Positions 10,274-20,368 are shown, counted from the stretch's first letter. The stretch: 64,000 nt of DNA from Polynucleobacter sp. MG-5-Ahmo-C2 (GCF_018687735.1 NZ_CP061304.1:868001-932000), one strand, 5' to 3'. The notes: a model not told the origin generated them from the sequence alone. Program-made: numbers and translations.

Positions 10274-10554
10274 GTATGAATAAGGCACGCATTGCGTTGT
10301 TTGAGCAAGATTTACATCAATCCTTTGCAATTCTGCATCTTGCGATTGAAGATGAAAGCCATTTGCATGCTGGGCATGCTGGTGCTGCCAGTGGCGGAGG
10401 TCACTTTAAGCTCACGATTGTGGCTCCAGAATTTAAGGGCTTAGGTCTATTGGCAAGACATCGCGCTGTCTACGCTGCCTTAAATCGGCACATACCACAA
10501 GAAATTCATGCTTTAACTATTAACGCCTTATCCCCGGAAGAGTCCAGTAACTAG
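10270..10554 (+). CDS. bolA: BolA-family protein
   Basis: The protein has 94 residues. The class II KH-like BolA fold is shown by SHLHAGHAG near the N-terminus, the conserved GGGHFKLTIVAPEFKG stretch and a final helix HRAVYAALN with HALTINA. BolA proteins pair with monothiol glutaredoxins to handle [2Fe-2S] clusters. The gene overlaps yciB and is followed by an exported parvulin gene; this order recurs across the Burkholderiales. Confidence 0.9.
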   Translation: MSMNKARIALFEQDLHQSFAILHLAIEDESHLHAGHAGAASGGGHFKLTIVAPEFKGLGLLARHRAVYAALNRHIPQEIHALTINALSPEESSN

Positions 10555-10609
10555 CACTGCTTTACAGTAGCATTTATCCTTTGAACATTTATTAAATTAT
10601 TTGCACACC

Positions 10610-11401
10610 ATGTTGAAATTCCAGTCCTTACTCACTATCAGCTTTTTAGCAAGCCTACTCTCGACTAATGCGATCGCCCAGAACGCTGTCATTGTGAATG
10701 GCAAATCGATTCCAAAATCCCAATTGGACAAATTGGTTCAAAAAACAGGAAGACCTGACAGCCCCCAAGTGCGCGATCAAGCGCGTGAGATGCTAGTAAC
10801 CCGTGAGTTGATATTGCAAGAGGCTGACAAGCGCGGAGTGATTCAAAAAGAATCAGTACGCGATCAATTGGAGCAAGCTCGTGTTGGTGTTTTAGTAGCG
10901 GCTGTTTTTGAGGACTACGTCGAAAAGGAAGGCGTTGCCGAATCAGACCTAAAGGCTGCCTATGAAAGCGTTAAGGATCAATATACCGGCAAGGAATACC
11001 ACGTGGAGCACATACTGGTTGAGAAAGAATCAGATGCCAATGCGATCATTGCTCAGCTTAAGGCCGGTGCGAATTTTGAAGAATTAGCCAAGGCGAAATC
11101 CAAAGATCCCGGATCGGCTAAAAATGGTGGTGATCTTGGCTGGGTCTCTGATAAATCTTTGGTCCCTGAGTTCTCAAAGGCTATGGTTCAGCTCAAAAAT
11201 GGCCAAACTAGCGATAAGCCCGTGAAATCTCAATTTGGATATCACATCATCAAAATGGTGGATGCTCGTGATGTGAAGGTGCCCAGTTTTGAAGAATTGA
11301 AAGATCAACTGAAGCAAATGATTGCATCGGACCAAAACTGGCAAAAAACCAAGTTCACTGAAATGATGCAAAAACTTCGTGCTAAGGCAAAGATTCAATA
11401 A
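10610..11401 (+). CDS. Exported parvulin-type peptidylprolyl isomerase
   Basis: From the ATG at 10610 the protein has 263 residues (a TTG at 10601 is also in frame). A signal peptide ending STNAIAQ precedes an N-terminal SurA/PrsA-like helical domain and a rotamase domain at about 130-225 with YHVEHILVE, SKDPGSAKNGGDLGWV and SQFGYHIIKM. These are the parvulin hallmarks. It isomerises proline peptide bonds and assists folding in the periplasm. It lies about 55 bp after bolA. Confidence 0.88.
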   Translation: MLKFQSLLTISFLASLLSTNAIAQNAVIVNGKSIPKSQLDKLVQKTGRPDSPQVRDQAREMLVTRELILQEADKRGVIQKESVRDQLEQARVGVLVAAVFEDYVEKEGVAESDLKAAYESVKDQYTGKEYHVEHILVEKESDANAIIAQLKAGANFEELAKAKSKDPGSAKNGGDLGWVSDKSLVPEFSKAMVQLKNGQTSDKPVKSQFGYHIIKMVDARDVKVPSFEELKDQLKQMIASDQNWQKTKFTEMMQKLRAKAKIQ

Positions 11402-11422
11402 GGCAAAAAAGCTTTAGTTACT

Positions 11423-12580
11423 TTATTTGCTTGGCTTGCTGCGTGGCCTGAGTTTCTGAATTGCCATGCCTGCCAAGCCACAGGCAAAAGCAGACATCAC
11501 AAACACATCACGCGGTTGGGATGCTTCCCAAATCCAGCCCGCGCACAACCCGCCCAATGTTCCGCCTAGACCATAAGATACGGTAGCCATCAAAGCCTGA
11601 CCTCTAGCTTGCAAGGGTCCCGTAAACCAGCGTTGTAGTAATTTAGTGGCAGCACTGTGGTGGGCTGCAAAAGTACCGGCATGCATTATTTGCGCAAAAA
11701 TAAGTACCGATGTGATGGGAAGAAATGCAATCAGAATAAAGCGCACTACCCCAATACCAAACGCTGCTTGAAGTACAACTTCAGCATCTAAACGACTGAG
11801 CACTTTACTTTGGAGGTAAAAGAAAATCACCTCAGCAAATACTCCTAAGGCCCAGAACAATCCAATTTGGAATTTATCGTAACCAAGATCAGCTAGATAA
11901 AGTGAATAAAAAACATAGAGTGCCGCATGTGCAAAAACCATAAAAAAGCCAGATAGCAAAAACCAGCGGACATCTGGATTAAAAAGTATTGTTAGTAATT
12001 CACCCTTCACCATTTTGCGACGTTCCACTTTGGGTTCATGCAACAGGAAAGTCACTAGGGCTAGGGCTAACAACACAATAGTGCCAACAATAGGATAAAG
12101 CTCTATCGACTTACGCTGAAAGAGTTCGCCAGCCGCCAGTACCATGAAGATGAAACCTAGAGATCCCCATAAGCGCAAACGTCCGTAGCGTTTGTCGAAA
12201 GAATTGTCTTTGAACAGAGCATGAACAGTAGCTGACTCTCCCAGCGGCATGAGGCTACTAAGGATGGTGTGAAGTACAAACATCCAGATGAAGAAGCTGA
12301 CATAGCTATGCAGAAAGTAAATAGATAAAAAAACAATTGCCGCACAACAGGCGCAGACACGAATAATGCCAATGCGATTTGACAGAAAATCAGAGAGCCA
12401 ACCCCATGAGAATGGACCAACAATACGGGTAATTTGGAGCATCGACATTAAGACGGATATTTCGATGACGCTAAATCCTCGATCCAAAAAGAACAGGCTG
12501 GCATACGGGGAAACCAAGCCAACATAAGCAAAATACAAAAAGAAAAAGGACCCGAAGGCCCAACGAAGTGAAGGCGTCAT
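11423..12580 (-). CDS. MFS transporter, 3-phenylpropionate/HcaT-like subfamily
   Basis: The protein has 385 residues with about 12 hydrophobic helices. The start MTPSLRWAFGSFFFLYFAYVG and the central SLGFIFMVLAAGELF with YGRLRLWGS resemble the MFS_1_like (nucleoside/H+ or phenylpropionate permease) subfamily seen next to aroC in Polynucleobacter-type genomes. It is an inner-membrane secondary carrier; the substrate is unknown. It begins 13 bp after the aroC stop on the same strand, suggesting an aroC-MFS transcript. Confidence 0.8.
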   Translation of the reverse strand: MTPSLRWAFGSFFFLYFAYVGLVSPYASLFFLDRGFSVIEISVLMSMLQITRIVGPFSWGWLSDFLSNRIGIIRVCACCAAIVFLSIYFLHSYVSFFIWMFVLHTILSSLMPLGESATVHALFKDNSFDKRYGRLRLWGSLGFIFMVLAAGELFQRKSIELYPIVGTIVLLALALVTFLLHEPKVERRKMVKGELLTILFNPDVRWFLLSGFFMVFAHAALYVFYSLYLADLGYDKFQIGLFWALGVFAEVIFFYLQSKVLSRLDAEVVLQAAFGIGVVRFILIAFLPITSVLIFAQIMHAGTFAAHHSAATKLLQRWFTGPLQARGQALMATVSYGLGGTLGGLCAGWIWEASQPRDVFVMSAFACGLAGMAIQKLRPRSKPSK

Positions 12581-12593
12581 GTCAAAACAGTCA

Positions 12594-13709
12594 TCAGTCT
12601 GTTTGCGATCCCGGCCGAGCTGCGGGAATAGGTTTGGTAATCACTTGAACGTCAGAACACTGAGCGCGATGACGTAATGCATGATCCATGATGACTAGGG
12701 CCAGCATTGCCTCAGCGATTGGCGTGGCACGAATACCAACGCAAGGATCATGGCGGCCTTTGGTCTGAACGGTGATCGGCTTGCCATCCAAGTCAATGGA
12801 TTGCTTTGGACTCATGATGCTAGATGTGGGCTTAATTGCAATAGAAACCCGCAAATCTTGGCCACTACTAATGCCGCCCAAGGTGCCGCCTGCATTATTG
12901 CTAGCGAAGCCATCGGCATACATTTCATCTCCATGGGCACTCCCACGTTGGGCAACGGATTTAAAGCCTGCCCCAATTTCAACACCCTTGACGGCATTGA
13001 TACCCATCATGGCATGCGCAATATCTGCATCCAATTTATCAAAAAGAGGTTCACCTAAGCCAATCGGCACATTACGCGCGCGCACCTCAATGCGTGCTCC
13101 GCAGGAGTCCCCTGCTTTACGCAGTTCATCCATATAGGTTTCAAGCTGAGGAATGATCTCAGCATTGGCAGCGAAAAATGGATTCTTCTCAACTTGAGAT
13201 AAATCTTTAAGTGGAATTTCAACTTCGCCCAGTTGACTCATATAGCCATAGAATTCGGTGCCATATTGTTCATGCAACCATTTTTTGGCGATAGCTGCCG
13301 CCGCAACAACGGGTGCAGTTAAACGTGCAGAAGATCTGCCACCACCACGCGGATCACGAAAGCCATATTTATAGTGATAAGCATAGTCAGCATGACCAGG
13401 ACGGAATGTTTGTAAGATATCCCCGTAATCTTGGCTGCGTTGATCTGTATTGCGTATCAAAAGCCCAATAGGCGCACCCGTTGTCTTGCCTTCGAAAACG
13501 CCAGACAGTATCTCTACCTTATCTTCTTCTTTGCGTTGGGTGACATGACGTGAGGTCCCTGGCTTACGACGATCAAGGTCTAACTGGAGATCAGCCTCCG
13601 ATAAACTCATGCCCGGAGGGCAGCCATCAACTACTGCCCCAATAGCGGGACCGTGAGATTCACCAAAAGTGGTAACGGTAAAGAGGAGGCCTAATGTGTT
13701 TCCTGACAT
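12594..13709 (-). CDS. aroC: Chorismate synthase
   Basis: The protein has 371 residues. Signatures are [18 protein letters not shown] near the start, [19 protein letters not shown] with the catalytic serine/arginine region, and [14 protein letters not shown] and [17 protein letters not shown] toward the C-terminus. It makes chorismate from EPSP using reduced FMN, the last common step of aromatic synthesis, in the cytoplasm. Length and motifs are normal. An MFS gene follows closely on the same strand. Confidence 0.96.
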   Translation of the reverse strand: MSGNTLGLLFTVTTFGESHGPAIGAVVDGCPPGMSLSEADLQLDLDRRKPGTSRHVTQRKEEDKVEILSGVFEGKTTGAPIGLLIRNTDQRSQDYGDILQTFRPGHADYAYHYKYGFRDPRGGGRSSARLTAPVVAAAAIAKKWLHEQYGTEFYGYMSQLGEVEIPLKDLSQVEKNPFFAANAEIIPQLETYMDELRKAGDSCGARIEVRARNVPIGLGEPLFDKLDADIAHAMMGINAVKGVEIGAGFKSVAQRGSAHGDEMYADGFASNNAGGTLGGISSGQDLRVSIAIKPTSSIMSPKQSIDLDGKPITVQTKGRHDPCVGIRATPIAEAMLALVIMDHALRHRAQCSDVQVITKPIPAARPGSQTD

Positions 13710-13762
13710 AGCTACATTATGTCATTTGTCAGGAATGTGGACTCAACACAAGCCCTTAAAGA

Positions 13763-14218
13763 CTAGTTAGCAGCCTTTTCTGTGTCTTCTGGCCAGTCTC
13801 GAATGTATGCCTTTAGCATGGTGTTTTCAAAGTCTTGAGCTTCAACTACCGACCTGGCAACATCGTAAAAAGAGATGACGCCCATCAGCATTTTTTGGTC
13901 AACCACAGGTAAATAACGTGCGTGGTCAACTAACATCATGCGACGCACTTCATCTATTTCGGTTTCCATATTGCATGTCAAGGGCTTTTGATTCATGACA
14001 TGGCGCACTTGAAGATCATCAATTTTTCCATGGTGTTTTGCTAAAGCGGCAATCACTTCGCGGAAAGTCAAAATACCCACAAGCTTGTCGTACTCCATCA
14101 CTACCAAGGAGCCAATATCATGTTCGCTCATCACCAATACAGCAGTCTGCAGTGCAGTCTCGGGAGCCACAGTAAATAATGTGCTGCCCTTTACGCGCAA
14201 TATGTCACGAACTTTCAT
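13763..14218 (-). CDS. Two-CBS-domain protein
   Basis: The protein has 151 residues, almost entirely two CBS repeats: the first with LQTAVLVMSEHDIGSLVVME and GILTFREVI, the second with MLVDHARYLPVVD and GVISFYDVAR. Paired CBS domains form a Bateman module that usually binds adenine nucleotides. Free-standing CBS proteins of this size are common in betaproteobacteria and their partner is generally unknown. The gene stands alone, with 87 bp to yihY. Confidence 0.8.
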   Translation of the reverse strand: MKVRDILRVKGSTLFTVAPETALQTAVLVMSEHDIGSLVVMEYDKLVGILTFREVIAALAKHHGKIDDLQVRHVMNQKPLTCNMETEIDEVRRMMLVDHARYLPVVDQKMLMGVISFYDVARSVVEAQDFENTMLKAYIRDWPEDTEKAAN

Positions 14219-14305
14219 CTGGTCTCCAAAAACAGTGCAATGTGTTTGCTGATAGCTTCAATATATCCCCAAGACCTCTTTCAATCAAGGTCTAGAGAAC
14301 ATCTT

Positions 14306-15154
14306 TTAGTAACGAATAACCCTAATGACCCCACTACGAATATCGGGTAAATTTGCCACTAATACTGCTCCAGCAAGCGTTATCCACCAAGTCATATAGA
14401 TCCACAATAGTCCCAATGGGAAGATGGCGAAGGCTCCATAAACTGTCTTATAGAAGGCGGTATGACTTAGGAAAATAGCATAGCCAAACTTCATCACTTC
14501 AAAACTGAGGGCGGCGAACAATGCTCCTGAAAAAGCATCTGACCAGAGTATCTTGCTGTATGGCAAGGCTTTGTACACCACGGTATAAACAACAATTGCT
14601 AAAAAAATCGGAGCAATTGCAGCCATCAGGCGAAAACCAAATGAGATTGCCTTAATCCAACCTTCTGAGGCGCTAAATAATATTCCGCTCAAATAAATAC
14701 CCAAGCCTAATAGTACTGGCCCTAAAAAAGTAGCCGCAGCGTAGATGACGACCTTATTAAAAATGGGGCGGCGCTCTTGTACTTTAAAAATTTGATTAAA
14801 TGCAGCTTCAATCACAGCCAAAGTCATGATGGTGGTGATAACCAAACCAATCAAACCAACAAAAGTTAATCCCCGTGCCTTAGAGGAAAATTGGTCTAGG
14901 TAGATAAAGACCTGCTGGTTTAAGCCACCGGGCATATAGGTATCCAGCAACCAGGTTCTAAATGCATTTTTAATCTGAATGACGCTTGGAAGATAACCAA
15001 TCAAGATGGTCGCAATGGTGAGCATTGGCACCAAAGATAAGGTGGTTGTAAATGCCAGACTAGCGGCAATTTGGTTTAGATTAAGGTCGCGATTGCGCTC
15101 CCAGAGCTGTTTACCCAGAGCAAGCCATAATTGGGGGTTACGAATAAGGCGCAT
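14306..15154 (-). CDS. YihY/virulence factor BrkB family membrane protein
   Basis: The protein has 282 residues. LNQIAASLAFTTTLSLVPMLT near the N-terminus is the family signature, followed by about six membrane helices and WIYMTWWITLAGA near the end. The family, once misnamed ribonuclease BN, sits in the inner membrane and its function is unsettled. It is divergent from wrbA with only 22 bp between the two start codons, so at least one promoter must lie inside the other gene or one start is mis-set. Confidence 0.85.
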   Translation of the reverse strand: MRLIRNPQLWLALGKQLWERNRDLNLNQIAASLAFTTTLSLVPMLTIATILIGYLPSVIQIKNAFRTWLLDTYMPGGLNQQVFIYLDQFSSKARGLTFVGLIGLVITTIMTLAVIEAAFNQIFKVQERRPIFNKVVIYAAATFLGPVLLGLGIYLSGILFSASEGWIKAISFGFRLMAAIAPIFLAIVVYTVVYKALPYSKILWSDAFSGALFAALSFEVMKFGYAIFLSHTAFYKTVYGAFAIFPLGLLWIYMTWWITLAGAVLVANLPDIRSGVIRVIRY

Positions 15155-15167
15155 CGCCGTATCATAA

Positions 15168-15782
<615 letters not shown>

Positions 15783-15787
15783 CGCAG

Positions 15788-16177
15788 ATGCTAAAGAAGC
15801 TCCTCGAAAAGAATCCCTACCAACTGCTGGCAACTGCAGCCTTTGTGGATTTATTTATTCTGTGTATTTGTTGGGAGTGGTTTATCTCTCCCCTTCGCCC
15901 TGGCGGTTCTTGGCTCATATTGAAAGGCGTTCCATTGCTCTTTGCTATTCCTGGCCTATGGAAAGGCAAGGTCTACACCATGCAATGGGCTTCCATGTTA
16001 ATTCTGCTCTACATCACTGAAGGTTTGGTGCGTATTCTCGAAACGGGTACAAACTTTTGGATGGCTGTTTTAGAGACGGTCTTAGCCACAACCGGCTTTG
16101 TTTGTTTGCTGATTTACATAAAACCGATTAAGCAAAAGGCAAAAAGTTTGGCCATGAAAAAAGCGCAGGCTGATTAA
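15788..16177 (+). CDS. DUF2069 membrane protein
   Basis: The protein has 129 residues with four hydrophobic helices and the recurring family features of DUF2069: an N-terminal helix, SPLRPGGSWLILKGVPLL, a YTMQWASML stretch and YITEGLVR. DUF2069 genes commonly follow wrbA in beta- and gammaproteobacteria. The role is unknown. It lies 5 bp after wrbA and 2 bp before the FAD oxidoreductase. Confidence 0.8.
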   Translation: MLKKLLEKNPYQLLATAAFVDLFILCICWEWFISPLRPGGSWLILKGVPLLFAIPGLWKGKVYTMQWASMLILLYITEGLVRILETGTNFWMAVLETVLATTGFVCLLIYIKPIKQKAKSLAMKKAQAD

Positions 16178-16179
16178 AA

Positions 16180-17595
16180 ATGCAAAGCTTGTTAGATCAA
16201 TTTGCTGCGGCATTGGGCAAGCAATATGTTCTTACTGATCAGCGGGATAAAGCGCCTTACCTCACCGATTGGCGTAAGCGTTACACCGGCAAGGCCCTAG
16301 CAGTTCTTTTGCCGAAAACGACCGATGAAGTCTCTCATATTGTGAAGCTGTGTGCTGCTAGCAATGTTGCGATTGTTCCTCAGGGTGGTCATACTGGATT
16401 TTGTGGTGGCGCCACCCCCGACAGCAGCGGTCAGCAAATCATTCTCAACCTCAAGCGGATGAATCAAATTCGGGAGATTGATGTTGCCAACCAAACTATT
16501 ACCCTTGAAGCAGGTTGCATCTTGCAAACTATTCAGGAAAGCGCTGCAGCGCAAGATTTTCTATTTCCCCTGAGTCTTGGTGCAGAAGGCAGCTGCATGA
16601 TTGGCGGTAATTTAGCGACCAATGCTGGCGGCACAAATGTTCTACGCTATGGCAATACAAGAGATCTATGTCTCGGGCTTGAGGTTGTTACCGCTCAAGG
16701 TGAAATCTGGAATGGCATGAAGGGGTTGCGCAAGGATAATACTGGCTACGATTTGCGCGATCTTTTCATTGGCTCCGAAGGCACGCTAGGAATTATTACT
16801 GCTGCCGTCATGAAGCTCTATCCATTGCCGATCTCTCAATGGACAACTCTGGTTGCCACAAAGGATATTGCATCCACCATTGCCCTTCTCAATCTCTTTC
16901 AGAAACGAGCCACCTCATTGCTCACCGGTTTCGAAATGATGACCCAAGAATCTCTAGCCTTAAATGAAAAGCACTTCCCGCAAATGGCTAACCCATTACC
17001 CGGTCACCCACCCTTGACTGTACTTATTGAACTTTCTGATCATGAGAGTGAGGAGCATGTACGAAAGCTCTTAGAAACAGTTCTAGAGGAAGCCTTTTCA
17101 GCGAACCTCATTAACGATGCCATCATCGCCAGTAATTTGAGTCAGGCAAACGCTTTTTGGCAGATGCGCGAGCACATCACTCTGGCGCAAGCTGAAGAAG
17201 GTGCCAACCTGAAACACGACATTACTATTCCCCTGTCATTATTAGATACCTTTATTCAGGAAACTGATGCACTCATTAGGGCAAGCTACCCCGGTGTACG
17301 GATCATCAATTTTGGCCATTTAGGCGATGGCAATCTTCACTACAACATCGCCCCACCCCCCGGCTCTGACCCTAACTCCTTTAATTTGGCTAATGAGAAA
17401 GCCATTCATGAGCTGGTTTACGCACAAGTTGAGCGTTGCCAGGGTTCAATATCGGCGGAACATGGGGTTGGACAGCTCAAACTGGATGGTCTAAGGGCAC
17501 ATAAAGGCGCTGTGGCACACGACCTGATGAAGACCCTGAAAAGGGCTCTAGACCCGCAAAATATCCTGAATCCTCATAAAGTGGTCTCAATTTAG
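16180..17595 (+). CDS. FAD-linked 2-hydroxyacid dehydrogenase (GlcD/D2HGDH type)
   Basis: The protein has 471 residues. The PCMH-type FAD-binding domain (about 40-220) shows VPQGGHTGFCGGATPD, SLGAEGSCMIGGNLATNAGG and FIGSEGTLGIITAA; the C-terminal FAD-oxidase domain ends with FGHLGDGNLHYNIAPP and SAEHGVGQLK. This architecture fits D-2-hydroxyglutarate or D-lactate dehydrogenases that pass electrons to quinones or an electron-transfer flavoprotein. The exact substrate cannot be read from sequence. It is the third gene of the wrbA-DUF2069-FAD run. Confidence 0.88.
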   Translation: MQSLLDQFAAALGKQYVLTDQRDKAPYLTDWRKRYTGKALAVLLPKTTDEVSHIVKLCAASNVAIVPQGGHTGFCGGATPDSSGQQIILNLKRMNQIREIDVANQTITLEAGCILQTIQESAAAQDFLFPLSLGAEGSCMIGGNLATNAGGTNVLRYGNTRDLCLGLEVVTAQGEIWNGMKGLRKDNTGYDLRDLFIGSEGTLGIITAAVMKLYPLPISQWTTLVATKDIASTIALLNLFQKRATSLLTGFEMMTQESLALNEKHFPQMANPLPGHPPLTVLIELSDHESEEHVRKLLETVLEEAFSANLINDAIIASNLSQANAFWQMREHITLAQAEEGANLKHDITIPLSLLDTFIQETDALIRASYPGVRIINFGHLGDGNLHYNIAPPPGSDPNSFNLANEKAIHELVYAQVERCQGSISAEHGVGQLKLDGLRAHKGAVAHDLMKTLKRALDPQNILNPHKVVSI

Positions 17596-17687
17596 GGTCT
17601 ATTACTCAAAATATTTGTTCATTATTCGACTATCTATGTCATCTCTACTGAATTCTGGTGCGTTGTATGACCATGGAGGTGACAAAT

Positions 17688-17873
17688 ATGTCAACAAGAC
17701 TCAAACGTTGGGCCCGCACTATTCAACAAATCGACTTGTCCAATAGGACGCCTGAAGTGGCTATCGGCTACTTGGATAGCAAGTATCGTGATATCGCATG
17801 GCGTTACATCCGCATCTTAGGCTTTGAACGCACTATCAGCTTCATGGCTAGCAACAATTTCCACCCAGAGTAA
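17688..17873 (+). CDS. Small hypothetical protein (61 aa)
   Basis: The ATG at 17688 has an excellent Shine-Dalgarno (GGAGGTG, about 8 bp upstream) and is preferred over the upstream in-frame ATGs. The product is basic and aromatic, with RLKRWARTIQQIDLSNRT at its start and WRYIRILGFERTISF toward the end; there is no signal peptide or clear membrane helix. A strong terminator follows. I do not recognise the family. Ribosome site plus terminator make it a real gene. Confidence 0.7.
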   Translation: MSTRLKRWARTIQQIDLSNRTPEVAIGYLDSKYRDIAWRYIRILGFERTISFMASNNFHPE

Positions 17874-17884
17874 GGGTGAAGATT

Positions 17885-17918
17885 AAACCCTAAATACTTG
17901 AATTATTTAGGGTTTTTT
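17885..17918 (+). terminator. Rho-independent terminator
   Basis: A perfect 12-bp stem (AAACCCTAAATA / TATTTAGGGTTT) with a 7-nt loop is followed by a T run. It ends the 61-aa gene and, lying between convergent genes, may also serve the MFS gene on the other strand. Confidence 0.9.
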
Positions 17919-17922
17919 GCTT

Positions 17923-19152
17923 TTATAGAGTTTCACTTGCCACTATTTTGGGTTTGAAGACCCAAAATACCAAGAGCAATACCGCTAGACCAGAACATAG
18001 CCCTGAAAACAGGAATGCCGATGTCGGGCCGGTAGATTCATATAGCCAGCCAAATATTAGCGATGCTGGCAAAAGCATGATTCCCGAGCATAAGTTAAAC
18101 CACCCAAAAGCAGTGCCCGTTAAGCCCTTGGGCGCCAAATCCGCTACTAGAGCTTTTTCTACACCCTCAGTGGCGGCTTTAAACAGGCCGTATAGGGCAA
18201 ATATTCCAAAGAGCCATGCGATGGTGAGGTCTGAATAACTCATTGCGGTGTAAATCAGGGCATAAGCTCCCCAAGCAATTGCAATAAAGTACTTGCGACT
18301 AAACCGATCTGATAAAGCCGATAATGGTGTCCCAAAGACCGTTGTAATCAAGGAAATGCAGGCCCACAAGAGAGGTATTTGTTCTTGAGGAACACCCAGC
18401 TCTCTTGCCCTTAGCAACAGAAACATGTCCGAAGAATTGCTTAGTGCAAACAACCCCACAGCAACTAGATAACGCTTAAATTCAACTGGCATCCCGTTTA
18501 GTGACCAGGTGAACCTCGTAGGTCCTGATGTGAGTTTTTCTCGTGGCGGGTCTTTAAGACAAAGCGCCAGACCAACGGTAATTGCCCCGGGTATAACAGC
18601 CCAAAGAAATATCTCTTTTAAAGGGACATTGATGGCTAGTAAATATGCAGCCAGTAAAGGACCTATTACTGCACCTGCGTTATCCATGGATCGATGCAGG
18701 CCATAAGTAATGCCACGATGGGATGCGGGCACACTTTCAGCCAATAAGGCATCACGCGGAGAGCTTCTTAAGCCTTTGCCGAGTCGGTCTGTAAAGCGAA
18801 TCAGCAATACCCCGAGCCATGAACTAGCAAAGGCAATGAGTGGCCTACCCATACCTGCAAGCAAATAACCAAACACAATCCATACCTTGGTATTTTTAGT
18901 TCTATCAACGATGACGCCGGAAACAAGCTTGAATAAGCTGGATGTAGCTTCAGCAACGCCCTCAATAATGCCAATCGCCTTTGGTCCCGCCATTAAGACT
19001 GATGCTAAATAGAGTGGCATTAACGGATACAGCATCTCACTTGCTGAATCGTTTACAAGACTAATAAACCCGATTAACCAAACAGTTTTAGGGAGGGAAG
19101 AGAGAGTCTTAAACATGCTCTTTGAATGTAGCATTAATTTAAGTGTGGGCAT
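17923..19152 (-). CDS. MFS transporter
   Basis: The protein has up to 409 residues; internal ATGs at 19134 and 19116 are also possible starts and the latter gives the more usual short N-terminus before the first helix. About 12 hydrophobic helices are visible. FISLVNDSASEMLYPLMPLYL in helix 1 and RLGKGLRSSPRDALLAES with DNAGAVIGPLLAAYLL are typical of a bacterial MFS subfamily of unknown substrate. It is an inner-membrane secondary carrier and a single-gene unit. Confidence 0.8.
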   Translation of the reverse strand: MPTLKLMLHSKSMFKTLSSLPKTVWLIGFISLVNDSASEMLYPLMPLYLASVLMAGPKAIGIIEGVAEATSSLFKLVSGVIVDRTKNTKVWIVFGYLLAGMGRPLIAFASSWLGVLLIRFTDRLGKGLRSSPRDALLAESVPASHRGITYGLHRSMDNAGAVIGPLLAAYLLAINVPLKEIFLWAVIPGAITVGLALCLKDPPREKLTSGPTRFTWSLNGMPVEFKRYLVAVGLFALSNSSDMFLLLRARELGVPQEQIPLLWACISLITTVFGTPLSALSDRFSRKYFIAIAWGAYALIYTAMSYSDLTIAWLFGIFALYGLFKAATEGVEKALVADLAPKGLTGTAFGWFNLCSGIMLLPASLIFGWLYESTGPTSAFLFSGLCSGLAVLLLVFWVFKPKIVASETL

Positions 19153-19246
19153 AAAAAGGTTTAATTGTCATAATTGCTTGAATCTATGGCCAATAATCCG
19201 TACGATGGAGTATGAATTAGCCATTTTTTAGAGCATAGGAAAAATC

Positions 19247-19552
19247 ATGAGTCAGAAAAAATTAGTAAAACAGTTAATGAAAAAACTGGATAAGTTGGAA
19301 TTAGATCGCGAGAAACTAATAGACAAGCTAGCCAAGGCTCTTGATAAGCTTGAGAAAAAAGAGGCAGCCGTCAAAAAGCCTGCTGCTAAAAAGACTCCAG
19401 TCAAGAAGGCGCCCACAAAGAAAGTTGCTGCTAAAAAGACTCCTGCCAAGAAGGCGCCCACAAAGAAAGTTGCTGCTAAGAAGGCTCCAGCCAAAAAGGC
19501 AGCAACTAAAAAAGTTGCCGCTACCCCACCCGCTTCCAGTAACCAAGCCTAA
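19247..19552 (+). CDS. Histone H1-like lysine/alanine-rich protein
   Basis: The protein has 101 residues. The first about 40 form a charged coiled-coil-like helix (LMKKLDKLELDREKLIDKLAK); the rest is a K-A-P-T repeat tail of the eukaryotic H1 / AlgP / BpH1 type, with KKAPTKKVAAKK repeated. Such tails bind DNA or other polyanions non-specifically. The PPK2 gene starts 3 bp after its stop, so the two are expected to be co-translated. The strong low-complexity tail makes fine homology unreliable. Confidence 0.8.
   Translation: MSQKKLVKQLMKKLDKLELDREKLIDKLAKALDKLEKKEAAVKKPAAKKTPVKKAPTKKVAAKKTPAKKAPTKKVAAKKAPAKKAATKKVAATPPASSNQA
19403..19492 (+). repeat. Two tandem 45-bp repeats inside the H1-like gene
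   Basis: Two adjacent, nearly identical 45-bp units starting at 19403 and 19448 encode the 15-residue repeat KKAPTKKVAAKKxPA. Flanking sequence holds further degenerate copies. Such an in-frame repeat can change copy number by slippage and lengthen or shorten the basic tail. Confidence 0.85.
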
Positions 19553-19555
19553 TTA

Positions 19556-20338
19556 GTGGGCAAGGATTTAAAAGAAGGTAATCACGAGGCGGATTACGAA
19601 GCCCAGCTTCGCCTGCTACAAATTGAATTAGTAAAGCTACAGCGTCAGATCATTTCTGATGGCTTACGCTTGCTCGTCATTCTGGAGGGGCGTGATACTG
19701 CCGGTAAAGACGGCACTATTAAATGCATTACAGAAAATCTCAGCCCTCGTGATACCCATGTTGTAGCACTAAGCAAGCCCTCCTCTCGCGAGGAAGGTGA
19801 ATGGTATTTTCAGAGATACGTTGCTGAACTACCGTCTGCTGGTGAGTTCACCATCTTCAATCGCAGTTGGTACAACCGAGCTGGCGTTGAAAAGGTAATG
19901 GGTTTTTGTACAGATACACAATACAAACAGTTCATGGGCTCAGTCAATCAATTTGAGGGCTTGCTGGTAGATTCAGGCATTCAGATCATGAAGTACTACC
20001 TAGATATTGATAAAAAAGAGCAGGCCGCGCGCTTGGAGAGTAGAAAAATAGATCCATTAAAGCAGTGGAAAATAAGCCCTATTGATGAACAGGCACAACA
20101 CCATTGGGATGCCTATAGCGTTGCTCGCGATCTGATGTTGCTGCAGACTAGCTCTGAAAAAGCGCCATGGACCGTTGTCAATGCTAATAGCAAAAAGCAT
20201 ACCCACTTAAATCTTATTCGAGATCTTTTATCTAGAGTCAGTTACCCAGACAAAGATGAAAAGATTTTGACAGTTGATCCTGAGATTGTGATGCCCTGCC
20301 CGCCTCTGGGAAAAAACCCACCCAAGCTAGCGTCATAG
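19556..20338 (+). CDS. ppk2: Polyphosphate kinase 2 family protein
   Basis: The protein has 260 residues, starting at a GTG 3 bp after the H1-like gene with no clear ribosome site, which suggests translational coupling. Walker A is LEGRDTAGKDGTIK; other PPK2 marks are EGEWYFQRYVAELP, FNRSWYNRAGVEKVMGFC and the lid segment RKIDPLKQWKISP. PPK2 enzymes transfer phosphate between polyphosphate and nucleoside di- or monophosphates in the cytoplasm. It is one of two PPK2 genes in the window; the other is at 39052 and is longer at the N-terminus. Direction and nucleotide specificity cannot be fixed here. Confidence 0.88.
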   Translation: MGKDLKEGNHEADYEAQLRLLQIELVKLQRQIISDGLRLLVILEGRDTAGKDGTIKCITENLSPRDTHVVALSKPSSREEGEWYFQRYVAELPSAGEFTIFNRSWYNRAGVEKVMGFCTDTQYKQFMGSVNQFEGLLVDSGIQIMKYYLDIDKKEQAARLESRKIDPLKQWKISPIDEQAQHHWDAYSVARDLMLLQTSSEKAPWTVVNANSKKHTHLNLIRDLLSRVSYPDKDEKILTVDPEIVMPCPPLGKNPPKLAS

Positions 20339-20368
20339 AATTATGAAGCAGGGCCCACTCAATATTAC

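Noticed and set aside
19252..19556. Long overlapping frames on both strands of the H1-like gene
   Set aside because: They are by-products of the repeated lysine/alanine codons; no ribosome sites and implausible composition.
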